A stretch of 64,000 nt of DNA from Oscillatoriales cyanobacterium (GCA_011390955.1 JAABRM010000019.1:1-64000), one strand, 5' to 3'; shown: positions 8,682 through 17,425, counted from the stretch's first letter. A program made the numbers and translations. Notes: generated by a model from the letters alone, not told the origin.

Positions 8682-8954
8682 CTGTAACCCCTTTACACTT
8701 AAGTATGTTTTGCTATATGAGAAAGACAAAATTTTGTCACCCCGATCGAGAAAATCTCGGACGATAAATTGCCACCCTTCCCCGGACAGGAGAGTTTTTT
8801 TATTTTTAGGGATTGATTACTCTGTATTAGCAATAAGCAATTACTTATTATTCATGGCAAATCACAAATAACCAACAGAGAATGACCGAGGAAAATTTAG
8901 ATCGGGGATCGATCTGCTCTATTTAAAGAGTAAGATCGGTGATAGAAAAAATAA

Positions 8955-11516
8955 GTGACTTTTACTGTAACTGTGGATACCCTGTTGTACTGGCTCGATA
9001 AAATTCAGCCATCAGAACGATCGCTGGTGGGGGATCAGGCGTTTTATTTGAGTCAACAGGCCCAAGCTGGACGGGCAGTGATTCCGGGTTTTGCGATCGC
9101 CGCCCCGGTATTACGAGAATTTTTAGCCACATCTAATTGGTCAGAACCATTGATGGGGGAACTCCTCACCTCAGTGCTGCATATTAATGTGGATAACGTA
9201 AATCAGTTAAAAAGATTGGCTCAACATATTCATCAAGAACTTTGCGGGGCTGAATTACCAGAAGAGTGGGTCGATACTTTAGAGATCGCGGCAGATCGAT
9301 TAAATGCATCGGTGTTAATCTTTCGCCCTTGTTTGGTTGAACGAGTAACGTCTAGAATGGCTGAATCTAGCCAGAATTTTTCTCAGATTTCTGGATTGTT
9401 AGAAAGTCGAATTTGTCCTAATCGCCGAGATTCTTTGAGTCAAGCCTGGAAAGAAACTTGGGCGGAATTATTCAGTGCGCGGAGTTTATTTTACTGGCAA
9501 AGGGCGGGAATTTCTTTACAAGAGTTAGATTTGGCGATTTTGGTTCAGCCGGTGTGGGATGCGATCGCCGCTGGGAGTTTGGAAACCGGGGCAGACGTTT
9601 GGGAGATTAAAGCCACTTGGGGGTTGGGAATGTCGATTCCTGCGGGCAAAACGATTCCCGATTATTATCAGGTAAATCCAGCAACCGGCCAAGTCCAGCA
9701 GCAAACTTTAGGGAATAAGCTGATTGCTTACCATGTAGCGCTTAATCAACAGAAAAAAATGCCTCTTGACGACGGGGCGATCGCTCATAACCAGCGAGAT
9801 TACTCGTCAGTTTTGACCGAAGATATAGATGTGTCAAGGGCAACTAATCTGGACTTTTGCCAATGTATTCAGCCGTTGATTATTGAGCCAGAACAACAAC
9901 AGCAATATGCGTTTCAAGAACCATTACTTTCGGAGTTAATTCGTTTAACGGAAAATCTGGTTTCAGAGTTGGGCGATCGCCTGGTTTTGGAATGGGTGGT
10001 TTGCCCTGCCACCCAACCGGAAATTCACGAAAATGCTGATTTTCATTACAATAGCTGGACAAATCTACAGCTTTATTTAGGTCAAGTTTTATGCTTAGGT
10101 TGCAGTCCAAACCAAAACCAAATTAATTCGGGACATGAACCAGAAAAGGGAGTAGATCCTTTCGCTAATTCCCATCAAAATCATCCTTGGTTGGTGGGGG
10201 TGGGGGCAGCCCCTGGAGAGGCGATCGCCCCGGCATTTGTAATTAATCCTTATGGTCAACTGCCGAAAACTATTCCGCCCAAAAGGATTATTGTCACCAA
10301 AACAATTGATGTCGATGCACTTTTTTGTTTACAAGAAGCGGCTGGAGTTATCTCCGAATACGGCGGCATGACTTCTCATGCGGCAATTTTAGCGAGAGAA
10401 TTAGGCATTCCTGCGGTGGTTGGGGTCACAGATGCCACCAAAAAAATTCGCTCGGATCAAAAATTATTAATTGATGGAGAACGCGGCAGAATTTATCAGA
10501 CCGATTCAGCAATTAATCCAGCCAAAAATATTATAATTAACCCCCAAGAAAGCTCAAACAAATATCTTGAATCAAGCCCGCAGAATCAACCAATGATTGT
10601 AGACAAATTAAGCCCGAATTTTGAGGCGATCGCTACTCAACTAATGGTAAACTTGAGTCATACAAAATCCCTGGAAAAAATCGGCAATTTGCCGGTAGAT
10701 GGCGTGGGGTTATTGCGGTCAGAATTGATGATTTTAGAGAAGGTTGGCCCGCAACATCCGCAGAAGTGGATCGAAGCCGGTCATCAGGAAGAATTTGTTG
10801 ATTTAATGAGCGATGCAGCGCTCGAAATTGCCCAATATTTTTTCCCTCGTCCAGTGTTTTATCGTTGTTGTGATTTACGTTCTGATGAATATCCGGGACA
10901 AGCAGAACTTAACCCAGCCCTGGGTTCTCATGGGGCATTTAGTTACCAGGTTGATTCGAGTTTATTTGAATTAGAGTTAGCGGTAATAGATCGGGTGCAA
11001 ACCGATGGTTACACTAATATTAATTTAATCTTGCCGTTTGTCCGGAGTGTTGAAGAGTTTGTCTTTTGTCGGCAAAAAGTAGAACAAACTGGACTGAATC
11101 GCGTGAATGGTTTTCAACTCTGGATTATGGCTGAAGTGCCTTCGGTATTATTTTTATTAGATGACTATGTTAAAGCGGGGGTTCAAGGAATTGCGATCGG
11201 CACGAATGATTTGACTCAGTTATTGTTAGGGGTAGACCGCAACCATCCCCAGTTTCAGCATATTTTTGAGAATCCACATCCAGCGGTTAAGTCAGCAATT
11301 AGTCAGCTAATTTATCAGGCAATATTGTTAAATATTCCTTGTTCTATTTGCGGTCAAGCGGTGGTTATGGAGCCAAAATTTATCGATGATTTGGTGCGCT
11401 GGGGGGTGACGGGAATTTCCGTGGAACCGAATTCATTTGAAACGACTTATCGGGCGATCGCGCGTTCAGAAAAAAGACTGCTTTTAGAAGCAGCCCGTCG
11501 TGAATTATCTCCCTAA
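8955..11516 (+). CDS. Divergent PEP-synthase-like phosphotransferase
   Basis: 853 residues with the layout of PEP synthase/PPDK: N-terminal pyruvate/ATP-grasp-like region (1-390), swivelling phosphohistidine domain (GGMTSHAAILARELGIPAVVG, His475) and C-terminal PEP-utilising barrel (GTNDLTQLLLGVDRN, CSICGQAV). Canonical enzymes convert pyruvate and ATP to PEP. Here the usual ATP-site signature (RSSATAED-like) is not recognisable, and the barrel motif normally LGxRG reads LGSHG (His659). The phosphohistidine is kept but substrate residues differ, so activity is uncertain: a degenerate or repurposed enzyme is possible. The GTG start at 8955 gives MTFTVTVDTLLYWLDKI. No operon partner. Confidence 0.7.
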   Translation: MTFTVTVDTLLYWLDKIQPSERSLVGDQAFYLSQQAQAGRAVIPGFAIAAPVLREFLATSNWSEPLMGELLTSVLHINVDNVNQLKRLAQHIHQELCGAELPEEWVDTLEIAADRLNASVLIFRPCLVERVTSRMAESSQNFSQISGLLESRICPNRRDSLSQAWKETWAELFSARSLFYWQRAGISLQELDLAILVQPVWDAIAAGSLETGADVWEIKATWGLGMSIPAGKTIPDYYQVNPATGQVQQQTLGNKLIAYHVALNQQKKMPLDDGAIAHNQRDYSSVLTEDIDVSRATNLDFCQCIQPLIIEPEQQQQYAFQEPLLSELIRLTENLVSELGDRLVLEWVVCPATQPEIHENADFHYNSWTNLQLYLGQVLCLGCSPNQNQINSGHEPEKGVDPFANSHQNHPWLVGVGAAPGEAIAPAFVINPYGQLPKTIPPKRIIVTKTIDVDALFCLQEAAGVISEYGGMTSHAAILARELGIPAVVGVTDATKKIRSDQKLLIDGERGRIYQTDSAINPAKNIIINPQESSNKYLESSPQNQPMIVDKLSPNFEAIATQLMVNLSHTKSLEKIGNLPVDGVGLLRSELMILEKVGPQHPQKWIEAGHQEEFVDLMSDAALEIAQYFFPRPVFYRCCDLRSDEYPGQAELNPALGSHGAFSYQVDSSLFELELAVIDRVQTDGYTNINLILPFVRSVEEFVFCRQKVEQTGLNRVNGFQLWIMAEVPSVLFLLDDYVKAGVQGIAIGTNDLTQLLLGVDRNHPQFQHIFENPHPAVKSAISQLIYQAILLNIPCSICGQAVVMEPKFIDDLVRWGVTGISVEPNSFETTYRAIARSEKRLLLEAARRELSP

Positions 11517-11612
11517 AATAATTAACAATTATCAATTGACAATTGACAATTATGTTCAATTATCAATTGTTAATTGTTAATTATGTTCAATTATCAATTA
11601 TCAATTTTCGTC
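11517..11612. repeat. AT-rich CAATTAT/CAATTGA repeats between convergent genes
   Basis: Tandem and inverted copies of CAATTAT, CAATTGA and TTAATTG fill the short space between two convergent genes and overlap the 3' end of the minus-strand one. TTAACAATTATC on the left pairs loosely with CAATTGTTAATTG on the right, so it may also help end transcription from both sides. Confidence 0.6.
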
Positions 11613-12449
11613 ACCTTTTAACAATAACTGAGAATTAATCTTTTTTGGGTTATCAATTAGTTGTTGGACGCCCAAGGTCAGCCACTTCATTAACCAGTAC
11701 AAGGCAGAAATTACCACAAAGGTAATCACCATGACTAATACAGGACGTTTGGCGGTTAAATCTTCCATGACGCTGTTGACTAAATGGTGTGTATTCGTGA
11801 TGATATCCCAACTATTAAAGCGGAGAAATCGGCCTAAGTAAATGGCGATCGCACTCAAACCATGTATGATAATTTCAGCGGGGAAAATAAATTTGCCCCA
11901 CCCTTGGCGCTGCATATATTCCCCTAGGTGCATTAAAGAGAGAACATAAGCTTGGAAACCGACTAACATAAAGAGTAAATATAAAGGAATCAACGCCAAA
12001 GTAATAATCCAAGCGGAATAGCCAGCGCGAATATCATCAATTAAATGAATGATATCGGTTAGGACATAAGGGGCATTGGGTAAAAAGCTGATAAAAATTA
12101 AAAAGCCTAACCACCAAGTTAGGGAACGGGAATGAGGTCGCTTGATTACCCAAATATCCACGGTCATTAGACCAGCGGTAAACAAAAAAGCACCGAGTAA
12201 ATAAGGCATTCCTAAATCGGGAATCATATGGCGGAGAAACCATGCCACAATTCGCGCATTGGGGAAAAATGTTAGACCCATCAGCAAACAAACTACCCAG
12301 GAAAACCAGCGGAATGTGTTCGGTTTAAATAAGCAAAAACTTAACCCTAACGGGACTAACGCTAAAAAAGTATTCCAAGTCATCCAGCGACTATTACTTA
12401 ACATCGCTTGAGATGCGTAATCTATCCAAGTTAAACCTGCATCGATCAT
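11601..12449 (-). CDS. DUF1361 membrane protein
   Basis: 282 residues with about six to seven hydrophobic helices; for example WNTFLALVPLGLSFCLF near 25-42 and YLLGAFLFTAGLMTVDIWV near 83-102. The motif FLPNAPYVLTDIIHL (about 123-137) is the recognisable DUF1361 signature. The family is an integral membrane protein of unknown function found across bacteria including cyanobacteria. The ATG at 12449 is preceded on the minus strand by AGAGAGGAATTCTCT, giving an AGAGG/GAGGAA ribosome site. Monocistronic and convergent with the PEP-synthase-like gene. Confidence 0.8.
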   Translation of the reverse strand: MIDAGLTWIDYASQAMLSNSRWMTWNTFLALVPLGLSFCLFKPNTFRWFSWVVCLLMGLTFFPNARIVAWFLRHMIPDLGMPYLLGAFLFTAGLMTVDIWVIKRPHSRSLTWWLGFLIFISFLPNAPYVLTDIIHLIDDIRAGYSAWIITLALIPLYLLFMLVGFQAYVLSLMHLGEYMQRQGWGKFIFPAEIIIHGLSAIAIYLGRFLRFNSWDIITNTHHLVNSVMEDLTAKRPVLVMVITFVVISALYWLMKWLTLGVQQLIDNPKKINSQLLLKGDEN

Positions 12450-12841
12450 AGAGAATTCCTCTCTTTAATTATTTTCAAAATACGTTGCAACCATAGAAAC
12501 AGGTTCAGAAACCGGGCTTCTCGACTCAAAGCAGATGCATGGGCAAATTTTAGTTTTCTGCGTAGTTCTGCCCCAAGCTGATACCCGGTCTGATTTCTAC
12601 TGTAACAATGCCCCAATACATCGTCTATATCGTCTATAAAGATGTACTGATTCCGTTGCTTCTTGCTTAACTTCAGCCACGAACCAGAAAATTTCGCAAA
12701 ATTGACTCTTGAATTGCCGCTGAATTTCCCCTGATGGGCATTAACCGGGGCTAAGATTTGATGGTGACTTTATTTTAATGTTAAAACTAGGATTTCAGGT
12801 CTAAATCTGCTGACTAGCAACCTAGTGAGGAAGTCGAAAAT
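12450..12841. other. Divergent promoter region, no gene seen
   Basis: Lies between DUF1361 (minus) and nanE (plus) and must hold both promoters. A fragment CAGAAACCGGGCTTCTCGAC at about 12506 resembles one end of the AGAAACCGGGTTTCT repeat found in the island further right. GTGAGGAAG at about 12826 is a plausible ribosome site for nanE. No further structure recognised. Confidence 0.5.
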
Positions 12842-13552
12842 ATGCCAATGGTCAATTCTACAGATCAAAAACTGGTGTCCGGTTTAATTGTATCTTGTCA
12901 AGCGCCCGCTGATTCGCCGTTATATGAACCGAAAATCATTGCCGCGATCGCTCATGCGGCGATTCTCCGTGGTGCTTCTGGGGTGCGGATTGATACCCCA
13001 GCCCATGTGTCAGCAGTTCGTGAAGAGTTGCAAAAGCATTTTGCCACACCCTACCCGATTATTGGTTTGTGGAAACAAACTTTGCCCGACTATGAGGTTT
13101 ATATTACTCCCCGATTTACTGATGCAGCGGCGATCGCCGCTGCGGGCGCGGATATTATTGCCATTGATGCTACGGAAAGAAAGCGTCCTCCAGGGGAATC
13201 TTTAGAAAATTTAATTCACAAAATTCACGATGATTTGGGCAAAATAGTGATGGCTGATGTGGATACTATTGCAGCAGCGATCGCGGCGGAAAAAGCGGGG
13301 GCAGATATAGTCGGCACTACCCTTTATGGCTACACCACAGCCACGAAAAATTGCTCTCCTCCCGGTTTTGAACTGTTAGCCGAAATGGTCAAAACCCTCA
13401 AAGTTCCGGTAATTTGTGAGGGGGGAATTGCTGCCCCGGCAATGGCAAAAGAAGCCCTAGAAATTGGGGCGAATGCCGTAGTGGTGGGGACGGATATTAC
13501 GGGAATCGATCTAAAAGTTCAAGCCTATCAATCGGCGATCGAACGCGATTAA
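12842..13552 (+). CDS. nanE: N-acylglucosamine-6-phosphate 2-epimerase (NanE)
   Basis: 236 residues, standard length. It converts ManNAc-6-P and GlcNAc-6-P and has a TIM-barrel fold. Family motifs are present in order: GLIVSCQAPADSPL at the start, GASGVRIDTP, PIIGLWKQ (containing the expected active-site Lys), IIAIDATERKRP, DTIAAAIAAEKAGADIVGTT followed by LYGYT, CEGGIAAPAMAKEAL and ANAVVVGTDITG. No other sialic-acid catabolism gene is nearby, so it may act in amino-sugar recycling on its own. The ATG at 12842 is supported by GTGAGGAAG about 11 bp upstream. Confidence 0.9.
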   Translation: MPMVNSTDQKLVSGLIVSCQAPADSPLYEPKIIAAIAHAAILRGASGVRIDTPAHVSAVREELQKHFATPYPIIGLWKQTLPDYEVYITPRFTDAAAIAAAGADIIAIDATERKRPPGESLENLIHKIHDDLGKIVMADVDTIAAAIAAEKAGADIVGTTLYGYTTATKNCSPPGFELLAEMVKTLKVPVICEGGIAAPAMAKEALEIGANAVVVGTDITGIDLKVQAYQSAIERD

Positions 13553-13950
13553 ATAATCGGGAAATAATGGCTAAATAATGTTAAGAAATATGCGGAAATA
13601 CCTGCTTTCAGGTAATTCGCTGCTATTCCCACCAGACTACCGAACTCGCGACTATCCCAATCAAAAATCCCCTGGATTGGGAGTTCTCTGTAAAAATGCT
13701 GAGAGGCGATTCGCGCTATTCGTCCGCTTCGCGGCATCGTCCTTTCCCGGAGTAAACCACCTGAGTAAACCATCGGATATTGCCACTCCCCTGTTCGGTT
13801 CTACGAATTTCCCAATCGGCACAATTTCGTTAATCTAGAATTAGCATTGAAAATTTTTATGACAGCCACTACATTTAAGAAAATCGGTGGCTGTCATAAT
13901 CCATATCCTGATTTAATGAACTGACAATAAAATCCTGGGGGTGTTGACTG
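13553..13950. other. Intergenic region with an 11-bp inverted repeat
   Basis: No gene is visible; the minus-strand frame at 13549-13773 lacks any recognisable feature. ATGACAGCCAC at 13859-13869 is perfectly repeated in reverse as GTGGCTGTCAT at 13887-13897 with a 17-bp loop and no T-run, so an operator or RNA hairpin is as likely as a terminator. A degenerate GCGATTCGCG..CGCTTCGCGGCATCG palindrome sits at about 13704-13738. Confidence 0.55.
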
Positions 13951-15663
13951 TTGTATAAATGGCTATTACCGACTATCAGCGAACTGTTGGCTGTTGCCTC
14001 AGTGGAAATTGATGCTGATTTAGATGGGATTTCCGCCCTGAGTTGGGGTGTCGATTTCGATCGCGATGCCGCGAAGCGTCCCGAGGGGAATCGCCCAACG
14101 ACTTTCGATCGGCGAGTCAAAGCCCAACAGCAATGGTATGGGGCGATCGCCGCCTTTTCTCGTTTGTTGCAACGGGAAGTAGCCACTATCGAAACCGAGA
14201 ATCATCCTTTATTTAATAAAAAGTTTGCGGACGATCTTCCCGGTCTAGCAGTCAATAGTGTCCTGTTATGTAGTGCTTTGCCAGGGGATATTTCCCCAGA
14301 ATTTTCCCAACATCTTTCGGTGTGGAAATTTATTTCCGAGACCCAACTACCCCCTGGCGATCGCTGGCAAGGTAGACCAGCATTTGCCAACACCGTCCGC
14401 GTACTCACCAACGATCCGTTAACTGATGAGCAATTTTGTGTCTGGTTAACCAAAAGATTTAGTTTAGTTATGGGAATTGGGGCAGACTCCCAGGGTGAAC
14501 CCACGTTTCAGTTTTCTTTCGATCCGAAAGTGGTGGGGTTAGCGGTCAAAACTCTGCGATCGCGTGTCACCCTCACCGGCAGTCCAGAAATGGAATCAAT
14601 GCTGGAAAATTATTTAACTGAATTTGTCCCAGTTACACCGGATTACAAAACGGTGATGCTGTTTAGTCAGCTTGCCTTAAAATTGCAACCAGATTTCGCG
14701 GATTTTTCCTCCAATGGGGCAGGACAAACCCGGAAACCTTACAAGCTTTTAAGTGGTAGCAGTCCATCAGTGGTTGCGGTTAGTCACCAGTCTTATCGCT
14801 TTACCCACAAAGGTCAGCATAAATCTCGGATTATGCCATCCAGTGATGGCACAATTCCCGTTAAAACTGTCACCAATCACTCTTACAGTGCTTCTAAACA
14901 AATTTTAGAAAAACTGTCAGGAACCGGGGATAAAAATATTCGCAATCAAACCCCAATTCAATCTCCCAGTTTGGATGTGGAATTGTTACAGGCGATCGCC
15001 CATGAAGTCCGCACCCCTTTAACCACCATTCGCACCCTGACGCGGTTGTTACTCAAACGGCGTAATTTAGATGCAGATATTATTAAGCGATTAGAAAGTA
15101 TTGACCGCGAATGTAGCGAGCAAATTGACCGTTTTAGTTTAATTTTCCGGGCAGTAGAATTAGAAACCTGTGAAAAAACCCGATCGCTGTTACAACTGAC
15201 CGCAACTTCTTTAGCGGATGTTTTTAACCATTGTATTCCCCGTTGGCAAAAACAAGCCAGCCGCAGAAATCTAAATTTAGAGGTAATTTTACCGCCGAAA
15301 ATGCCCCCAGTTGTCACCGACCCCACTATGCTGGATCAAGTGCTTACGGGTGCGTTAGAAAACTTCATTTCTTCCGTTCCTGGAGGCAGTGATGTGCAGG
15401 TGAAAGTGATGCTGGCTGGCCATCAATTAAAAATGCAGTTACATTCAGAAATTAAAGCGGATCAATGGGATGCTAGTTATGCCACTACTCCCCCACTTAA
15501 ATCGATTGGTCAATTACTGATGTTTCAGCCGGAAACTGGCAATATTAGCCTTAATTTAAGTACCACCAAAAATCTATTTCAAGCCCTGGGTGCGAAGTTA
15601 ATCGTTAGAAAGCGATCGCACCAAGGTCAAGTGCTAACTATCTTTTTACCCTTAGAAGCTTAG
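13951..15663 (+). CDS. Histidine-kinase-like protein with a degenerate ATPase domain
   Basis: 570 residues. An N-terminal region (1-330) has no recognised sensor domain. A clear HisKA helix follows with LLQAIAHEVRTPLTTIRTL (phospho-acceptor His351). The C-terminal third is where HATPase_c should be, but the N-box is only weakly present (GALENFISS) and DxGxG and GLGL glycine boxes are missing. It may therefore be a pseudokinase or phosphate-relay scaffold. The start is uncertain: the frame opens at a TTG (13951) after a stop, there is no early ATG, and a GTG at about 14001 is an alternative. Residues about 36-48 (RDAAKRPEGNRP) are encoded by a palindromic repeat resembling that in comF. Confidence 0.65.
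   Translation: MYKWLLPTISELLAVASVEIDADLDGISALSWGVDFDRDAAKRPEGNRPTTFDRRVKAQQQWYGAIAAFSRLLQREVATIETENHPLFNKKFADDLPGLAVNSVLLCSALPGDISPEFSQHLSVWKFISETQLPPGDRWQGRPAFANTVRVLTNDPLTDEQFCVWLTKRFSLVMGIGADSQGEPTFQFSFDPKVVGLAVKTLRSRVTLTGSPEMESMLENYLTEFVPVTPDYKTVMLFSQLALKLQPDFADFSSNGAGQTRKPYKLLSGSSPSVVAVSHQSYRFTHKGQHKSRIMPSSDGTIPVKTVTNHSYSASKQILEKLSGTGDKNIRNQTPIQSPSLDVELLQAIAHEVRTPLTTIRTLTRLLLKRRNLDADIIKRLESIDRECSEQIDRFSLIFRAVELETCEKTRSLLQLTATSLADVFNHCIPRWQKQASRRNLNLEVILPPKMPPVVTDPTMLDQVLTGALENFISSVPGGSDVQVKVMLAGHQLKMQLHSEIKADQWDASYATTPPLKSIGQLLMFQPETGNISLNLSTTKNLFQALGAKLIVRKRSHQGQVLTIFLPLEA
14055..14095. repeat. Small palindromic repeat inside the kinase-like gene
   Basis: GATCGCGATGCCGCGAAGCG followed by TCCCGAGGGGAATCGCCC resembles the GCGATTC..GAATCGC repeat in comF and the GATGCCGC element near 17460. 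It keeps the reading frame and adds a charged surface segment. Confidence 0.5.
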
Positions 15664-15685
15664 ATGTTTTGGGTTTCTTTTTTTA

Positions 15686-15744
15686 CCACAGAGACACAGA
15701 GGACACAAAGAGATCCCTCTGTGTTCTTTGTGTCTCTGTGGTTA
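15686..15744. repeat. Dispersed palindromic repeat (ACCACAGAGACACAGAGG type)
   Basis: ACCACAGAGACACAGAGGAC on the left is mirrored by GTTCTTTGTGTCTCTGTGGT on the right, giving a long imperfect hairpin. Related copies occur at 17380-17420 (half) and 19543-19602. It lies just after the kinase-like gene and may end its transcript. Confidence 0.85.
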
Positions 15745-15745
15745 G

Positions 15746-15901
15746 GAAAAATGCGATCGCATTGTCCTTAATCTTGACGATAGTCAAGTGAGCCAAGATT
15801 CAATGATTGCACAATTAAACAGTAACCCAATCGCCAATCTGCAAGAAATTATCATTGTATCGAATGGCTCTATTATTGAATTTTTCCCTTTTGACGATTA
15901 A
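15746..15901 (+). pseudogene. Remnant C-terminus resembling a CdiA-type contact-dependent toxin
   Basis: A frame without a start of its own reads CDRIVLNLDDSQVSQDSMIA, then QLNSNPIANLQEIIIVSNG and SIIEFFPFDD-stop. The pattern RIVLNLxDS..IxQLxxxPIxxLQEIIIV..FFP resembles the tail of nuclease-type toxins at the end of CDI and other polymorphic toxins. Only about 51 residues remain; the frame is cut by a stop at 15743 inside a palindromic repeat. A short product from ATG 15803 (32 residues) is possible but I read this as a relic. It sits 15 bp upstream of a SitI3-like gene, the expected place for a toxin tail. Confidence 0.4.
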
Positions 15902-15916
15902 TTAGAGGTATTTACG

Positions 15917-16507
15917 ATGTCTTTAGATTATGAATTAAGAATAGAAAGTTACTGGGAGCCTGAACAAGTGCTAGAGTGGTTGAAAGACTATCTGAATTTC
16001 CAGCCAGATTCAGACAACACTTTATATAATCCGGGCATTCTATTAGGAGTTCACCGAGAAACCGAAAAAAATCAGACGATGATGCAGTCATGGTTTGGGT
16101 TTAAGCCAACTTTAATTGTGTGGTTTGTTCTTAATTCCCGCAACGATTATGAAATTGGCAAAACTACATTACTCAAAACAGTTGTCCGACTGTTACAAGA
16201 AATACCAGGGGATGCGGTATTACTGTTTAATTATGAATATCTGGTGCTGCAAAGAATTGCCGGTGAATTAATTTTTAATCAAACTGGACAAACTTGGCCG
16301 AAGTCAGAAATTAGTGCCGTGACTTCGCAATTTCATCTGGCACCTTTGAGATCGCCCTTGTTAACCGATGATTCCCCGCAAGTGGAAATTGACCAAAAAA
16401 CTTATCCACTTCTAACCAGTGTTGCGATTCGTCAAGGTAAGTCTGTTAAAGAATTAGCAACAGAGGCGATCGATGCTTATTTAAAACAGGCAGTTGGGGA
16501 AAGATAA
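15917..16507 (+). CDS. SitI3-like immunity protein (putative)
   Basis: 196 residues. The opening MSLDYELRIESYWEPEQVLEWL resembles the start of SitI3-family proteins, which protect myxobacteria against the lipoprotein toxin SitA3 and are found beside polymorphic toxins elsewhere. FGFKPTLIVWFVLNSRNDYE and GDAVLLFNYEYLVLQR fit a small alpha/beta immunity fold. The last 40 residues (PLLTSVAIRQGKSVKELATEAI) look like an added helix. AGAGGT seven bases before the ATG supports the start. Position right behind a toxin-like tail supports an orphan immunity gene. Partner not present; assignment by pattern only. Confidence 0.5.
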   Translation: MSLDYELRIESYWEPEQVLEWLKDYLNFQPDSDNTLYNPGILLGVHRETEKNQTMMQSWFGFKPTLIVWFVLNSRNDYEIGKTTLLKTVVRLLQEIPGDAVLLFNYEYLVLQRIAGELIFNQTGQTWPKSEISAVTSQFHLAPLRSPLLTDDSPQVEIDQKTYPLLTSVAIRQGKSVKELATEAIDAYLKQAVGER

Positions 16508-16524
16508 TGTGTTTGACATTTTAT

Positions 16525-16980
16525 TTACAGTTGACCAAAATAAAATGTATCGGTATTTGGATCGATCGCAAACCGAATTCTTTCCAAAAATCCAGATAAG
16601 CCAATAAACGAGGGAAAATCACCCCATAAATAATCTGAATCTGGCACAAAAACCGTTGCATCCACATCTAAATTATTTCCTTCTCTGGCAACTAAGCTAA
16701 CACTTAAACGAAACAGAGATCCCTCAAGACGCATTCCTCGAATCAACATAATTTCTGATTTTAATGCCGAAGCGCGATCGACTCCTGCACGTCTAGCAAT
16801 TGTTGGCGAACAGATTACATAAGGGGCTCCCGTGTCCATCACTGCTTCAGTAATCACACCTTGAATTGCTATTTTAAGGATGATTCGATTTGTAGTTTCT
16901 CTATCTGTTGCCGGACGATAAGAGTATCTTGTTGCCCCAGTAGCAAAAAACTCGCCATTGTCAAAGTAAAGGATTGCCAT
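16525..16980 (-). CDS. Retropepsin-like aspartic protease domain protein
   Basis: 151 residues. The motif AVMDTGAPYVICSP (Asp49-Thr-Gly-Ala) is the catalytic signature of retropepsin-like proteases, preceded by a typical hydrophobic strand RIILKIAIQGV and followed by a loop GDFPSFIGLSGFLERIRFAID near the C-terminus. Such single-domain proteins are common in cyanobacteria and function in dimers; the substrate is unknown. Its ATG overlaps the stop of the upstream DUF5678-like gene by one base (TAATG), so translation is likely coupled. No signal peptide, so cytoplasmic. Found at the edge of a toxin-antitoxin island. Confidence 0.7.
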   Translation of the reverse strand: MAILYFDNGEFFATGATRYSYRPATDRETTNRIILKIAIQGVITEAVMDTGAPYVICSPTIARRAGVDRASALKSEIMLIRGMRLEGSLFRLSVSLVAREGNNLDVDATVFVPDSDYLWGDFPSFIGLSGFLERIRFAIDPNTDTFYFGQL

Positions 16981-17339
16981 TAGTAAATTACAGTTACAAG
17001 AATGCCAGTATTTTTAATTTCACCAATTTCCTCGACAATTTCATCGAGGTCTTTTCCAGATGCGAGTAATTTACCGTTTTTCAGCGCCACCCAACAACCG
17101 CGATACTCAGCCCGGTGAGTTTTAATCCAGTCGATATCTGCCTGGACATCTTGATTTGGGTCACGGGGAACCGTTTTAACTTTCGGAGGGGCAAGAATAT
17201 ACTCATATTTTTGCAGTTCTGCATGGTCAGGAAAATGCTTTAATGCTTCCACGGCAATTTCCCAAGCGCCATGCAAATTGCCCCGTGTGATTTCTAAATC
17301 GGCTTGTTTGATGAAGTCTTCCGCTATTTTATGGGTCAT
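16980..17339 (-). CDS. DUF5678-like protein coupled to a retropepsin-like gene
   Basis: 119 residues. The N-terminal part (1-50) is helical and TPR-like (LHGAWEIAVEALKHFPDHAE). The C-terminal part, AEYRGCWVALKNGKLLASGK followed by DLDEIVEEI (about 83-111), is the DUF5678 pattern. It overlaps the downstream protease gene by one base. The pair is a recurring cyanobacterial arrangement to my knowledge; the DUF5678 protein might be partner or substrate of the protease, which is inference only. ATG at 17339 precedes an AT-rich leader. Confidence 0.65.
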   Translation of the reverse strand: MTHKIAEDFIKQADLEITRGNLHGAWEIAVEALKHFPDHAELQKYEYILAPPKVKTVPRDPNQDVQADIDWIKTHRAEYRGCWVALKNGKLLASGKDLDEIVEEIGEIKNTGILVTVIY

Positions 17340-17375
17340 ATTTGTTAATGGTTTTTTTGATAATTTTATTTTACA

Positions 17376-17425
17376 ACATTTTTGATTTTAACCACAAAGA
17401 CACAAAGGACACAAAGAGATAAATT
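17376..17425. repeat. Half copy of the ACCACAGAGACACAGAGG repeat
   Basis: TTAACCACAAAGACACAAAG followed by GACACAAAGAGATAAA matches the left arm of the palindromic repeats at 15686 and 19543 but lacks the right arm. Confidence 0.7.

Larger units (their letters stand above)
8186..8954. other. Long divergent intergenic region without a gene
   Basis: Separates comF (minus) from the PEP-synthase-like gene (plus), so it holds both promoters. It contains a heptamer array (8426-8576) and a 22-bp duplication (8636-8681). The open frame 8656-8871 has no recognisable features, no ribosome site and unlikely composition. No RNA gene was recognised. Confidence 0.6.

Noticed and set aside
8656-8871. 71-codon plus-strand frame
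   Set aside because: No recognisable feature or ribosome site, and it overlaps a 22-bp duplication.
13549-13773. 74-codon minus-strand frame after nanE
   Set aside because: Passes through a dispersed palindrome and has no family-like features.
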